64,000 nucleotides of DNA, taken from Collinsella aerofaciens. GTDB taxonomy: Bacteria; Actinomycetota; Coriobacteriia; Coriobacteriales; Coriobacteriaceae. The stretch covers positions 1 through 64,000 of the forward strand of contig NZ_CABJDK010000003.1 of the NCBI RefSeq assembly GCF_902364355.1, in the 5' to 3' direction. Made by a program: the position numbers and the translations under genes. Positions within the stretch are counted from its first letter, which is position 1; each line of letters starts with the position of its first letter. The notes under the pieces were generated by a model, which saw only the letters and a list, made by a program, of their open reading frames with translations, did no database searches and was not told the DNA's origin. Positions 28,741 to 36,530 of the stretch are shown here, in pieces.

Positions 28741-29598
28741 ATGCGCAAACTGTTTTCCCGTCAGCTCATCGAGGCCCGTCACGAGATGCTGAGCATCTAC
28801 GAGGCGGTAGACCTAGCGCTTCACGACGCCGTGAAGGCCTATGTGACCGACGATCGCAAGCTCGCCACCAAGACCAAGAAGCGCACGCTTTCGATTGACG
28901 CGCGCTGCGCCAACTTGGAGGCCGTGTGCTACAACCTGATCGCTACGCAGTCGCCGGTCGCCTCCGACTTCCGTTTGCTGCAGACAATCATCTATGTCGA
29001 CTTTAACCTGCAGCGTATGACCGATAAGGTTCGCCAGATCTGCCGTGCCGCCAGTCATATGGTCAAGGCCGACATCTCGCTGCCTCAGGAGCTTGTGACC
29101 TTGGTTGAAGCCGAGGCCGAGGCCGTCTATCAGGTGCTGGGCTCTTCGCTTTCTGCCCTGGTTGCCAACGACATGTCCATCATCTGCAACCTGGCCGTCG
29201 AGGACGAGCCGGTGCACGCCGCCTACGAGAAGTTCTTCCGTACCTTTAACCGCATGGATGCCGGCGAGTTTATGGATGACAACAGCAATTACGACGACCT
29301 GCGCCGTGCCATCATGGTCTCGCGCTATCTCGATCGTATCGCCTCGATTTCCATCGATGCCGCCTGCCGTCTGACCTTCTTGTTGACCGGCCAGCGCATG
29401 AACGCCGGCGATATCGCCCGTACGGATGAGGATGAGCTCGAGAGCATGCGCGTGCCTTCGGGTGAGGGTGTCATCATAAGGCCCGCCGTCGACGCGCGTT
29501 TTGTTGCCAAGGTGCCCGCTGACGAGGTGAGTGAAGGTCTTCGCTACCTGTTTGATCATCTTGAGGATGAGGATGATGCCGAGGACGACGAGGAGTAG
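28741..29598 (+). CDS. phoU: Phosphate-signalling accessory protein PhoU
   Basis: 285 aa, about 50-60 residues longer than most PhoU proteins. The two three-helix bundles with metal-ligand helices are recognisable: LIATQSPVASDFRLLQTIIYVDFNLQRMTDKVRQI and the second copy, MVSRYLDRIASISIDAA. The extra C-terminal part (from about residue 225) is acidic and ends DEDDAEDDEE. It links phosphate uptake to histidine-kinase signalling. A 92-nt gap with small hairpins separates it from pstB. Confidence 0.9.
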   Translation: MRKLFSRQLIEARHEMLSIYEAVDLALHDAVKAYVTDDRKLATKTKKRTLSIDARCANLEAVCYNLIATQSPVASDFRLLQTIIYVDFNLQRMTDKVRQICRAASHMVKADISLPQELVTLVEAEAEAVYQVLGSSLSALVANDMSIICNLAVEDEPVHAAYEKFFRTFNRMDAGEFMDDNSNYDDLRRAIMVSRYLDRIASISIDAACRLTFLLTGQRMNAGDIARTDEDELESMRVPSGEGVIIRPAVDARFVAKVPADEVSEGLRYLFDHLEDEDDAEDDEE

Positions 29599-29636
29599 GG
29601 TAGCCCTGTTCGTCGAAAGATTGTAAATACCTAAGG

Positions 29637-29671
29637 GAGCGCGGCCTTGCGGATGCGGGGCCGCGCTCTTG
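29637..29671 (+). terminator. Hairpin after phoU
   Basis: GAGCGCGGCC pairs perfectly with GGCCGCGCTC, but only CTTGC follows, so termination by this hairpin is likely though the U-tract is weak. Confidence 0.6.
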
Positions 29672-29718
29672 CGTTAGCATGGGACTACTTGTTGTGCTGT
29701 TAGCGGAGGCGATTGGCA

Positions 29719-30456
29719 ATGGATAACTACTTGGACTTGATACGCGCTCGCCGCGAGCAGATTCTGGAGCGTTTTTATGCAGCGCTCGATCGCGCGGGTC
29801 GTCCCCACGATGCCGCGCGCCTGATTGCCGTCTCCAAGACTGTTGGCGTCGATGAGACCGTTGCCGCTATGCGGGCGGGGTATCGCCATTTTGCCGAGAA
29901 CCGCCCGCAGGAGCTCCTTCGCAAGCTTGTGGGCCTTGCGGAGCATCCGGAGCTACCCGAGGTGCACTTCGATATGATCGGCAACCTGCAGACCAACAAG
30001 ATCAATGCGGTTCTGGGCTCGGCCGAGCTGATTCATTCGGTCGGCTCGCTGCATTTGGCTCAGGCTATCTCGAGCCGTGCGGTTCGAAAGATGGAGGCGG
30101 GCGAGCTCTCTGGCCCCCAGCGTGTGCTGATCGAGGTCAATGTGAGCGGCGAGGAGTCCAAGGGCGGCTTTTCGCCCGATGAGGTTCGTGACGCCGCAGG
30201 TGAGCTTGCGGAGCTTGAGGGAATTTGTGTGCAGGGGCTTATGACTATGGCGCCACGGGGGAACAAAGATGTGGCGCGCCGCACCTTTGCCGGACTTCGC
30301 GAGCTAAGGGATGAGCTTGAGGCTGCGCACTCCGATCTGAGCCTGACCGAGCTTTCCTGCGGCATGAGCGAGGACTTTGAGTCTGCCCTTGAGGAAGGCT
30401 CTACGCTCGTTCGCCTGGGTAGGGTAGTATTTAGCCCGGAGTTTGCAGTAAAATAA
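29719..30456 (+). CDS. yggS: PLP homeostasis protein YggS/PROSC family
   Basis: 245 aa. PLP-binding Lys in LIAVSKTVG near residue 42, then YRHFAENRPQELLRK, FDMIGNLQTNKI near residue 92, HSVGSL, VLIEVNVSGEESKGGF and MGM-type SCGMSEDFESALEEGSTLVRLGR near the end. These proteins bind PLP without a known reaction and buffer the cofactor. Starts ATG 29719 and TTG 29713 are both possible; GGAGG spacing favours ATG. Position before sepF and yggT is the usual Gram-positive division arrangement. Confidence 0.92.
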   Translation: MDNYLDLIRARREQILERFYAALDRAGRPHDAARLIAVSKTVGVDETVAAMRAGYRHFAENRPQELLRKLVGLAEHPELPEVHFDMIGNLQTNKINAVLGSAELIHSVGSLHLAQAISSRAVRKMEAGELSGPQRVLIEVNVSGEESKGGFSPDEVRDAAGELAELEGICVQGLMTMAPRGNKDVARRTFAGLRELRDELEAAHSDLSLTELSCGMSEDFESALEEGSTLVRLGRVVFSPEFAVK

Positions 30457-30516
30457 GGCTCTGAAGTGCGCGCTGATTATCGGAGTGCCTGCACTAAACC
30501 GCGAGAGGACACAAGC

Positions 30517-31242
30517 ATGGGCTTCCTTGACGAGATTAAAAATAAGATGCACCTGGGCGGCCAGCAGGGTTACGACCAGGGTTATGGTCAGGACGACGAC
30601 TACGGCTACGATGATGGCTATGACGACGGCTACCAGAACAACGGTTACAGCGGTGCCTCGGGCGAGGGCTTCTACACCCAGGATGAGCCGAGCAACGGCC
30701 TGTTGGGTCAGACGCGCCGTGGCGAGGCCGAGTCGGTGGCCGTGTACACACGCTCCGGTCAGCTGGTCGGCGACGATTCTCGCCACGCTACGACCTACAA
30801 CCCGCCATCGCGCTCGCAGGAGACGGTTGCGGGCGGTTATCGCCCCGGTGCCTACGACACGCCGTCGAGCTACGCCGAGAGTACACGTGCCCGCGCTGCT
30901 GCCCCCGCACCCGCTTCCTCACCGAGTGATGCCTCGGCGTATGCGAATAACATCATCAACGCTACGCCGCAGCTGCCGGCCTATGTCCTGCGCCCCGAGA
31001 GCTATGACGACGTGGAGACCGTTGTGCGCCGCGTGCGTACCAAGCAGCCTGTCGCGCTGATTTTTGTCGGCGTTCGTACCGAGGTCGCCAAGCGCGTCCT
31101 GGACTTCTCTTACGGCTTTGCCTGCGGCCTGGGTGCCACAGTCAAAGAGGTGGGCGATCGCGTGTTTATGGTGCTGCCCGCCGGTTGCGAGGTCAAGGAT
31201 TCGGACCTCAAAAAGCTCCGTGCCGACGGCTACCTTAAGTAA
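30517..31242 (+). CDS. sepF: FtsZ-anchoring division protein SepF
   Basis: 241 aa. An N-terminal amphipathic membrane-targeting helix (GFLDEIKNKMHLG) is followed by a long linker, residues 15-145, rich in Gly, Tyr and Asp (GYDQGYGQDDD repeats). The conserved SepF core follows (VLRPESYDDVETVVRRV ... FSYGFACGLGATVKEVGDRVFMVLP). SepF bundles FtsZ and tethers it to the membrane. The ATG at 30517 is preceded by GAGAGGA; an earlier in-frame start would hide the helix. Its TAA is in the same frame as downstream yggT. Confidence 0.93.
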   Translation: MGFLDEIKNKMHLGGQQGYDQGYGQDDDYGYDDGYDDGYQNNGYSGASGEGFYTQDEPSNGLLGQTRRGEAESVAVYTRSGQLVGDDSRHATTYNPPSRSQETVAGGYRPGAYDTPSSYAESTRARAAAPAPASSPSDASAYANNIINATPQLPAYVLRPESYDDVETVVRRVRTKQPVALIFVGVRTEVAKRVLDFSYGFACGLGATVKEVGDRVFMVLPAGCEVKDSDLKKLRADGYLK

Positions 31243-31263
31243 AAGCAAGACGAGGAGATTCTC

Positions 31264-31545
31264 ATCAACATCTACACCATTGTCCAGCTGATCAATACGC
31301 TGTTCAACTTCTACTCCACGCTCATCGTGGTCTACTGCCTTATGACGTGGATCCCTATGAAACAGGGCGGATTGCTACAGGATATCGCCGCTGTTCTCGA
31401 TAGTGTGTGCGGCCCGTGGCTCAATTTGTTCCGCCGGTTTATCCCGCCCATGGGCGGCATCGATTTTTCACCGGTCGTTGCGATTATTGCGTTGCAGTTG
31501 GTGCAGAAGCTGGTTCTGCAACTTCTTATAGGTATACTCATATAA
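31264..31545 (+). CDS. yggT: YggT-family membrane protein with a non-canonical start
   Basis: About 93 aa. Two hydrophobic segments flank a loop with the family-type sequence WLNLFRRFIPPMGGIDFSPVVAIIALQ. The first membrane segment (NIYTIVQLINTLFNFYSTLIVV) begins before any ATG, GTG or TTG: from the sepF stop (31240-31242) the frame reads AAG CAA GAC GAG GAG ATT CTC ATC. GAGGAG at 31252-31257 points to ATC at 31264 (6-nt spacing) or ATT at 31258. A GTG at 31327 would cut the first segment. Start therefore uncertain. Confidence 0.75.
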   Translation: MNIYTIVQLINTLFNFYSTLIVVYCLMTWIPMKQGGLLQDIAAVLDSVCGPWLNLFRRFIPPMGGIDFSPVVAIIALQLVQKLVLQLLIGILI

Positions 31546-31607
31546 AACTGGCTTAGTAACTCACGTCGGGCGCACGGCGCCAAGGCGAAGATAAAGGAGA
31601 ACTTGTT

Positions 31608-32285
31608 ATGGCTATTACCCCTGCTGACATTCAGGCTCAGACCTTCTCTGAGGCCAAGCGCGGCTACGATCCCGCCGAGGTCGACGTCTTCCTGGAGACG
31701 CTGTCCTCTGAGGTCGACGCCATGCTCGCCAAGATTGTCGATCTTAAGGGTCGTCTGACTGCTACCGAGCAGCAGCTTGCCGATACGCAGGCCCAGCTTG
31801 CTCAGGCTCAGGACGCCGCCGCGCAGGCCGTTCCCGCCGCTCCTGTGGCCGCTCCTGCACCCGACTTCTCCGCTCAGGAGCGCCAGATTTCCGCGGCGCT
31901 GATCGCTGCCCAGCAGACCGCCGAGGGTATCGTTAACGACGCCAACGAGAACGCCGAGCGTATCCGCAACGAGGCCGACGCCAAGGCCCGCGAGGTCATC
32001 CGCCAGGCCCTGACCGAGAAGCAGGCCGAGCTCGAGGAGATCGACCGTCTGAAGGCTTCCCGTGAGGAGTTTAAGGCCGAGTACCTCAAGCTCATCCAGC
32101 ACTTCATGGACGATGCCCAGAACTCCTTCCCGGCCGATCTCATGGCTTCCACGCCGGTCGGTTCTGCCGCTTCTTCGGCTGTGACCGTTCCTGCTGCCGA
32201 GCCGCTGCCCGTCGCCGAGCCGGTTATCCCCGTTGCCGATCCCTTCGCGCCGATCGACAACTTCGCCGCCGACGACTTGGACTAA
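31608..32285 (+). CDS. divIVA: DivIVA/Wag31-like polar coiled-coil protein
   Basis: 225 aa. The N-terminal membrane-curvature domain shows PADIQAQTFSEAKRGYDPAE and VDVFLETLSSEVDAML. A coiled coil (residues about 45-70 and 100-160, rich in Glu, Ala and Gln with ATEQQLADTQAQLAQAQ) and a Pro/Ala-rich tail follow. It marks poles and septa and directs growth in actinobacteria. AAGGAG precedes the ATG; the gap from yggT is 62 nt. Confidence 0.92.
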   Translation: MAITPADIQAQTFSEAKRGYDPAEVDVFLETLSSEVDAMLAKIVDLKGRLTATEQQLADTQAQLAQAQDAAAQAVPAAPVAAPAPDFSAQERQISAALIAAQQTAEGIVNDANENAERIRNEADAKAREVIRQALTEKQAELEEIDRLKASREEFKAEYLKLIQHFMDDAQNSFPADLMASTPVGSAASSAVTVPAAEPLPVAEPVIPVADPFAPIDNFAADDLD

Positions 32286-32313
32286 CGATCGGACTACAAT
32301 CTAGCATCCTTGT

Positions 32314-32345
32314 GAGGAGCTCGCGCCTGTGGGCTCCTTTTTGTA
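32314..32345 (+). terminator. Terminator after divIVA
   Basis: AGGAGCT pairs with GGCTCCT and is followed by TTTTTG. It ends the yggS-sepF-yggT-divIVA transcript and abuts the inverted repeat that starts the accessory island. Confidence 0.8.
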
Positions 32346-32374
32346 GTTTTTTGGGACATGCCTTAATTTCTACC
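32345..32374. repeat. Left inverted repeat of the transposase unit
   Basis: It overlaps the last codons of the transposase C-terminal half (stop at 32363). The core TTTTTTGGGACATGCCT faces the copy at 36899-36928. Confidence 0.7.
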
Positions 32375-32857
32375 TTTTTTGATGATTTTAAATACCGTGC
32401 TACGGGGGATGCCTGTTACGAGTTCGATTTGTTTGAGCGAAAGTCCGATGTCTGCAAGTTTGATTCGCGCTTCATTTCGCGGTGGTTTTTCCAAGCTTTT
32501 GACTTGCACGCATCGCAAAGGATATAAGGCGGCTTCGGCAACTTCACGATAATCCTGCTCAGAAATTGACCTTCCGGTTTTGATGTAATACGCATTGGGA
32601 AGTCCGGACGTACTAAATCGATAGAAGCTCTCGGTGCTGCCGAGCAGGGCGTTAATCGTTGATGTGTCGGTAATCTGCGGCTCAGTCATGTATTCGTGAA
32701 AACTGCTCCATCGGTATTCCAATAGGGAGGCACGTCCCCCTTTGACTGGGTTATCGTGGATATACCTCATGGCTTGCAAGAGCTGATTGTCGTCTTCGAT
32801 AGGCTTGCTGTAGAAGCGACCCTTGAACACGGGGCCCTCCAGCCCGGTTTTTTGTAT
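32363..32857 (-). pseudogene. REP-associated tyrosine transposase, C-terminal half
   Basis: This piece encodes GPVFKGRFYSKPIEDDNQLL, then RYIHDNPVKGG with the catalytic Tyr, and a C-terminal DnaA-like helix-turn-helix (LADIGLSLKQIELVTGIPRSTVF). It runs without a start codon into the erm(B) segment at 32857/32858, where the frame reads IQKTGLEGPVF. The HUH half is at 36531-36791. Joined, the two give exactly 252 codons including the stop. Splitting the HUH motif from the Tyr should abolish activity. The family acts on REP hairpins in other bacteria. Confidence 0.85.
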
Positions 32858-33108
32858 AAAAAGCGATATACTAGATATAACGAAACAACGAACTGAATAA
32901 AGAATACAAAAAAAGAGCCACGACCAGTTAAAGCCTGAGAAACTTTAACTGCGAGCCTTAATTGATTACCACCAATCAATTAAAGAAGTCGAGACCCAAA
33001 ATTTGGTAAAGTATTTAATTACTTTATTAATCAGATACTTAAATATCTGTAAACCCATTATATCGGGTTTTTGAGGGGATTTCAAGTCTTTAAGAAGATA
33101 CCAGGCAA

Positions 33109-33121
33109 TCAATTAAGAAAA
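33109..33121. repeat. Target-site duplication, left copy
   Basis: TCAATTAAGAAAA, 13 nt, identical to 34743-34755. It flanks the IS30-family element. Confidence 0.85.
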
Positions 33122-33148
33122 CCTTGATTCTCATTTTCATTGCAACAG

Positions 33149-33188
33149 CCTCAGGACTCAGCGCAACGCGTTGCGCTGAGTCCTGAGG
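33149..33188. repeat. Perfect 40-nt palindrome inside the IS left end
   Basis: Arms 33149-33168 and 33169-33188 (CCTCAGGACTCAGCGCAACG and its complement) have no loop. Confidence 0.9.
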
Positions 33189-33254
33189 CGCGAATCCGGG
33201 TAGGCAACCCCAGAGGGGCCGGAATCCCCCGGCCCGCGATGGAGGGAGGCCGGC

Positions 33255-34517
33255 ATGTCCAGACCCAAGCCGTCCGGAAGGTCGTACGGGAGGCTCACGA
33301 GGCACGAGAGGAACACGGTCGAGAGGATGCTCGACCGCAACCGCAGCGCCCGCGAGATCGCCGCGGAGCTCGGCAGGTCGCCCTCGACCGTGACCAGGGA
33401 GGTGGCGGCGCACCGCCACGTCACCGCGCCGCGCTCGCGCTACGGCGAGCCCGCGCCCGCGGACCTCTCGGGGGCCTGCCCCAGGCTCTCCGCGTGGCCG
33501 AGGTGCTGCAACGGCTGCTCGCACAGGAGGGGCTACGGCTGCTCGAGGAGGCCCAGGGTGTTCTACAGCGCCAGGAGGGCGCAGGAGGCGGCCGACGCCG
33601 AGCTCTCGGCGAGCAGGTCCGGGATCGACGAGACCGAGGAGGGCGCCGCCGCCAAGCTCGCGGCCATCAGGGACGGGCTCGCGCGCGGGCTCTCCCCGCA
33701 GCAGATAGCGGCGACGACCCCCGGGCTCAGCGCCTCCACCGTCTACAGGTGGGTGGACGCCGGCTACGACGGCATGACGAACATGGAGCTCAGGCGCAAG
33801 GTCGGCTACAGGCCGAGGTCGCGCCGGGCCCCGGGGAGGGCGACGTCCCACTCGTCGCGCAGGTCGCACGCGTCGTTCCTCGCGCTCGGCGAGGACGCCT
33901 GCGCCGCGGCCTGGGAGATGGACACCGTCGAGGGCTCCAGGGGCGACTCCGCCAGGCTCCTCACGCTCCTGCACCGCCCGAGCCGCTTCCAGCTGGCCCT
34001 GCCGCTGCCGGACGGCACGTGCGCCTCGGTCCTGGCGGCGCTCTCCTCCCTGCGCGGGGTCCTCGGCGAGGACGGCGCGAGGCGCGCCTTCGGCGCCGTG
34101 CTCACCGACAACGGCAGCGAGTTCGCCGACGAGGGCGCCATCGCGGCGCTGATCGGCGAGCGGGACGGCGAGACCAGGCTCTTCTACTGCGACCCCCGGC
34201 AGAGCCAGCAGAAGGGCGCGTGCGAGAAGAACCACGTGGAGATCAGGAAGCTGCTGCCCAAGGGCGCCGGGGCCAGGTTCGACCGGCTGACGGCGGCGGA
34301 CTGCGCGCTGCTCATGTCGCAGGTGAACTCCGAGCCGAGGGGGGCGCTCGGGTTCCTGACGCCGGCGCGCGTGCTGCGGATGGCCCTCGGGGAGGACGCC
34401 TCCGCCCTTATGGACGCGTTCGGGATAGAGGAGCTGGCGCCCGGCGAGCTCGACCTCACGCCCGGCTGCATCGACAGGGCCAGGGCCGCGAGGGGCGAGG
34501 GGCCGCTGGCGGGATAG
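33255..34517 (+). CDS. IS30-family DDE transposase
   Basis: 420 aa. The N-terminal helix-turn-helix (LTRHERNTVERMLDRNRSAREIAAELGRSPSTVTREV) is followed by a Cys-containing spacer (residues 75-97), a second HTH-like stretch (GLSPQQIAATTPGLSASTVYRWV) and the DDE domain. Catalytic residues are D223 (WEMDTVEG), D285 (VLTDNGSEF) and E324 (KGACEKNH), with LPKG after it as in IS30. It appears intact. GGAGGGAGG precedes the ATG. Codon use is extremely GC-rich (CTC, GCG, GGC, AGG for Arg), unlike both the erm(B) segment and the host genes. Confidence 0.92.
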   Translation: MSRPKPSGRSYGRLTRHERNTVERMLDRNRSAREIAAELGRSPSTVTREVAAHRHVTAPRSRYGEPAPADLSGACPRLSAWPRCCNGCSHRRGYGCSRRPRVFYSARRAQEAADAELSASRSGIDETEEGAAAKLAAIRDGLARGLSPQQIAATTPGLSASTVYRWVDAGYDGMTNMELRRKVGYRPRSRRAPGRATSHSSRRSHASFLALGEDACAAAWEMDTVEGSRGDSARLLTLLHRPSRFQLALPLPDGTCASVLAALSSLRGVLGEDGARRAFGAVLTDNGSEFADEGAIAALIGERDGETRLFYCDPRQSQQKGACEKNHVEIRKLLPKGAGARFDRLTAADCALLMSQVNSEPRGALGFLTPARVLRMALGEDASALMDAFGIEELAPGELDLTPGCIDRARAARGEGPLAG

Positions 34518-34742
34518 GCGGCGGGCCGGGACATGGGCCGGAGGGCCCGTTGCGCTGAGTCCGGAACGGCTGCGCGGCGGGCTGGCGGAGCATGCGGCGG
34601 CGGCATGGTGGCACCGGCCTCCACAGCCTCTCCACCTGCGGAAACGAGGCGACGGCCAGGTGCCGGGAGCTATTCCCGCGTTGCGCTAGCTGCGGAAACG
34701 CGGGGCCCGTTCAGGCTGTTGCGTTGAGATTGAAAATCAACC

Positions 34743-34755
34743 TCAATTAAGAAAA
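34743..34755. repeat. Target-site duplication, right copy
   Basis: TCAATTAAGAAAA, pairing with 33109-33121. Confidence 0.85.
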
Positions 34756-34841
34756 ACTTAGTTGATTGCCTTTTTTGTTGTGATTCAACTTTGATCGTAG
34801 CTTCTAACTAATTAATTTTCGTAAGAAAGGAGAACAGCTGA

Positions 34842-35234
34842 ATGAATATCCCTTTTGTTGTAGAAACTGTGCTTCATGACGGCTTGTTAAAGTACAAATT
34901 TAAAAATAGTAAAATTCGCTCAATCACTACCAAGCCAGGTAAAAGTAAAGGGGCTATTTTTGCGTATCGCTCAAAAAAAAGCATGATTGGCGGACGTGGC
35001 GTTGTTCTGACTTCCGAAGAAGCGATTCACGAAAATCAAGATACATTTACGCATTGGACACCAAACGTTTATCGTTATGGTACGTATGCAGACGAAAACC
35101 GTTCATACACTAAAGGACATTCTGAAAACAATTTAAGACAAATCAATACCTTCTTTATTGATTTTGATATTCACACGGAAAAAGAAACTATTTCAGCAAG
35201 CGATATTTTAACAACAGCTATTGATTTATCTTAA
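34842..35234 (+). pseudogene. Inc18-type replication protein, N-terminal fragment
   Basis: 130 codons starting MNIPFVVETVLHDGLLKYKF and breaking off after DILTTAIDLS. I recognise the start of the RepE/RepR/RepS proteins of pAMbeta1, pIP501 and pSM19035, which are about 500 aa. AGAAAGGAGA precedes the start. Most of the gene is gone, fused directly to the erm(B) promoter region, so it cannot drive replication. The same fusion is a familiar erm(B) neighbourhood. The upstream leader that controls Rep is also broken by the IS. Confidence 0.85.
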
Positions 35235-35249
35235 AATTTTGTGTATAAT
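35221..35249 (+). promoter_or_regulatory. erm(B) promoter
   Basis: TTGATT (35221-35226) and TATAAT (35244-35249) are 17 nt apart, about 57 nt before the leader peptide ATG. Confidence 0.75.
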
Positions 35250-35305
35250 AGGAATTGAAGTTAAATTAGATGCTAAAAATTTGTAATTAAGAAGAGGGAT
35301 TCGTC

Positions 35306-35389
35306 ATGTTGGTATTCCAAATGCGTAATGTAGATAAAACATCTACTGTTTTGAAACAGACTAAAAACAGTGATTACGCAGATAAATAA
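35306..35389 (+). CDS. ermBL: erm(B) leader peptide
   Basis: 27 codons, MLVFQMRNVDKTST followed by VLKQTKNSDYADK. This is the known ErmBL. In other hosts, erythromycin stalls the ribosome in the middle of this peptide and opens the erm(B) ribosome site held in the following hairpin. AAGAGGGA precedes the ATG. It is complete, so resistance is probably still inducible. Confidence 0.92.
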   Translation: MLVFQMRNVDKTSTVLKQTKNSDYADK

Positions 35390-35513
35390 ATACGTTAGAT
35401 TAATTCCTACCAGTGACTAATCTTATGACTTTTTAAACAGATAACTAAAATTACAAACAAATCGTTTAACTTCTGTATTTGTTTATAGATGTAATCACTT
35501 CAGGAGAGATTAC

Positions 35514-36251
35514 ATGAACAAAAATATAAAATATTCTCAAAACTTTTTAACGAGTGAAAAAGTACTCAACCAAATAATAAAACAATTGAATTTAAAAGAA
35601 ACCGATACCGTTTACGAAATTGGAACAGGTAAAGGGCATTTAACGACGAAACTGGCTAAAATAAGTAAACAGGTAACGTCTATTGAATTAGACAGTCATC
35701 TATTCAACTTATCGTCAGAAAAATTAAAACTGAATACTCGTGTCACTTTAATTCACCAAGATATTCTACAGTTTCAATTCCCTAACAAACAGAGGTATAA
35801 AATTGTTGGGAGTATTCCTTACCATTTAAGCACACAAATTATTAAAAAAGTGGTTTTTGAAAGCCGTGCGTCTGACATCTATCTGATTGTTGAAGAAGGA
35901 TTCTACAAGCGTACCTTGGATATTCACCGAACACTAGGGTTGCTCTTGCACACTCAAGTCTCGATTCAGCAATTGCTTAAGCTGCCAGCGGAATGCTTTC
36001 ATCCTAAACCAAAAGTAAACAGTGTCTTAATAAAACTTACCCGCCATACCACAGATGTTCCAGATAAATATTGGAAGCTATATACGTACTTTGTTTCAAA
36101 ATGGGTCAATCGAGAATATCGTCAACTGTTTACTAAAAATCAGTTTCATCAAGCAATGAAACACGCCAAAGTAAACAATTTAAGTACCATTACTTATGAG
36201 CAAGTATTGTCTATTTTTAATAGTTATCTATTATTTAACGGGAGGAAATAA
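35514..36251 (+). CDS. erm(B): 23S rRNA adenine-N6 methyltransferase Erm(B)
   Basis: 245 aa, full length. It dimethylates A2058 of 23S rRNA and gives resistance to macrolides, lincosamides and streptogramin B. The start [23 protein letters not shown]-binding [11 protein letters not shown] near residue 38, the [10 protein letters not shown] motif near residue 100 and the C-terminal [10 protein letters not shown] match the classical protein. CAGGAGAG lies before the ATG. The G+C content is about one third, far below the host. There is no frameshift or truncation, so it should be functional. Confidence 0.98.
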   Translation: MNKNIKYSQNFLTSEKVLNQIIKQLNLKETDTVYEIGTGKGHLTTKLAKISKQVTSIELDSHLFNLSSEKLKLNTRVTLIHQDILQFQFPNKQRYKIVGSIPYHLSTQIIKKVVFESRASDIYLIVEEGFYKRTLDIHRTLGLLLHTQVSIQQLLKLPAECFHPKPKVNSVLIKLTRHTTDVPDKYWKLYTYFVSKWVNREYRQLFTKNQFHQAMKHAKVNNLSTITYEQVLSIFNSYLLFNGRK

Positions 36252-36255
36252 TTCT

Positions 36256-36387
36256 ATGAGTCGCTTTTTTAAATTTGGAAAGTTACACGTTACTAAAGGG
36301 AATGGAGATAAATTATTAGATATACTACTGACAGCTTCCAAGAAGCTAAAGAGGTCCCTAGCGCCTACGGGGAATTTGTATCGATAA
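36256..36387 (+). CDS. Short ORF downstream of erm(B)
   Basis: 43 codons, MSRFFKFGKLHVTKGNGDKL onward. It starts 4 nt after the erm(B) stop with GGGAGGAA before it. The same small ORF accompanies erm(B) on many plasmids; no function is known to me. Its 3' part is inside a large hairpin, so it may be only the start of a truncated reading frame. Confidence 0.5.
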   Translation: MSRFFKFGKLHVTKGNGDKLLDILLTASKKLKRSLAPTGNLYR

Positions 36388-36423
36388 GGGGTACAAATTC
36401 CCACTAAGCGCTCGGGACCCCTT
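36351..36423 (+). terminator. Large hairpin after erm(B)
   Basis: Outer arms AGGTCCCTAGCGC and GCGCTCGGGACCCCT enclose inner arms GGGAATTTGTA and TACAAATTCCC. The fold is likely strong; TTGTAGG follows rather than a U-run, so termination is plausible but not certain. Confidence 0.5.
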
Positions 36424-36426
36424 GTA

Positions 36427-36530
36427 GGAAAATGTCCTAAGTGTGGCAACAATATTGTATTAAAAAAATCGTTTTATGGTTGTTCAAATTATCCTGAATG
36501 TAAGTTTACTTTAGCTGAACATTTTAGAAA
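36427..36530 (+). pseudogene. Topoisomerase zinc-finger fragment
   Basis: The frame encodes VGKCPKCGNNIVLKKSFYGC then SNYPECKFTLAEHFRKK. The Cys4 finger (CPKC...C...C) is typical of the C-terminal repeats of type IA topoisomerases and is found after erm(B) on Inc18 plasmids. It is cut off at the right junction with the chromosomal transposase gene. Confidence 0.75.

Larger units (their letters stand above)
33122..34742 (+). mobile_element. IS30-family insertion sequence
   Basis: 1621 nt, very GC-rich. Terminal inverted repeats of about 30 nt are imperfect: left TTGATTCTCATTTTCATTGC and right (reverse complement) TTGATTTTCAATCTCAACGC, both continuing AACAGCCT. A 13-nt target duplication flanks it. 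One transposase ORF lies on the plus strand. A perfect 40-nt palindrome lies just inside the left end, and a partial copy (CGTTGCGCTGAGTCC) recurs near 34547. It landed between the two arms GGCAATCAA/TTGATTGCC of the rep-leader hairpin. Confidence 0.9.
32858..36530. mobile_element. erm(B) segment from an Inc18-type plasmid
   Basis: 3673 nt whose removal restores the transposase frame. Apart from the embedded IS it is strongly AT-rich, unlike the flanks. Order: rep leader region, start of an Inc18 (pAMbeta1/pIP501-type) rep gene, erm(B) leader, erm(B), a short ORF, and a piece of a topoisomerase zinc-finger gene. This is the well-known neighbourhood of erm(B) on Inc18 plasmids, here as a remnant. 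I see no recombinase that would explain its own movement; only poly-A tracts sit at both junctions. Confidence 0.85.

Noticed and set aside
32858..33121. A separate recombination target or plasmid origin in the AT-rich DNA left of the IS
   Set aside because: The sequence fits the untranslated leader upstream of the Inc18 rep gene. Rep itself is truncated and the copy-control gene is absent, so an active origin is not supported.
33090..34558. Long ORFs in two other frames across the IS30-family transposase (381 and 472 codons)
   Set aside because: Extreme GC content removes stop codons; only the 33255-34517 frame carries HTH and DDE motifs and a ribosome site.
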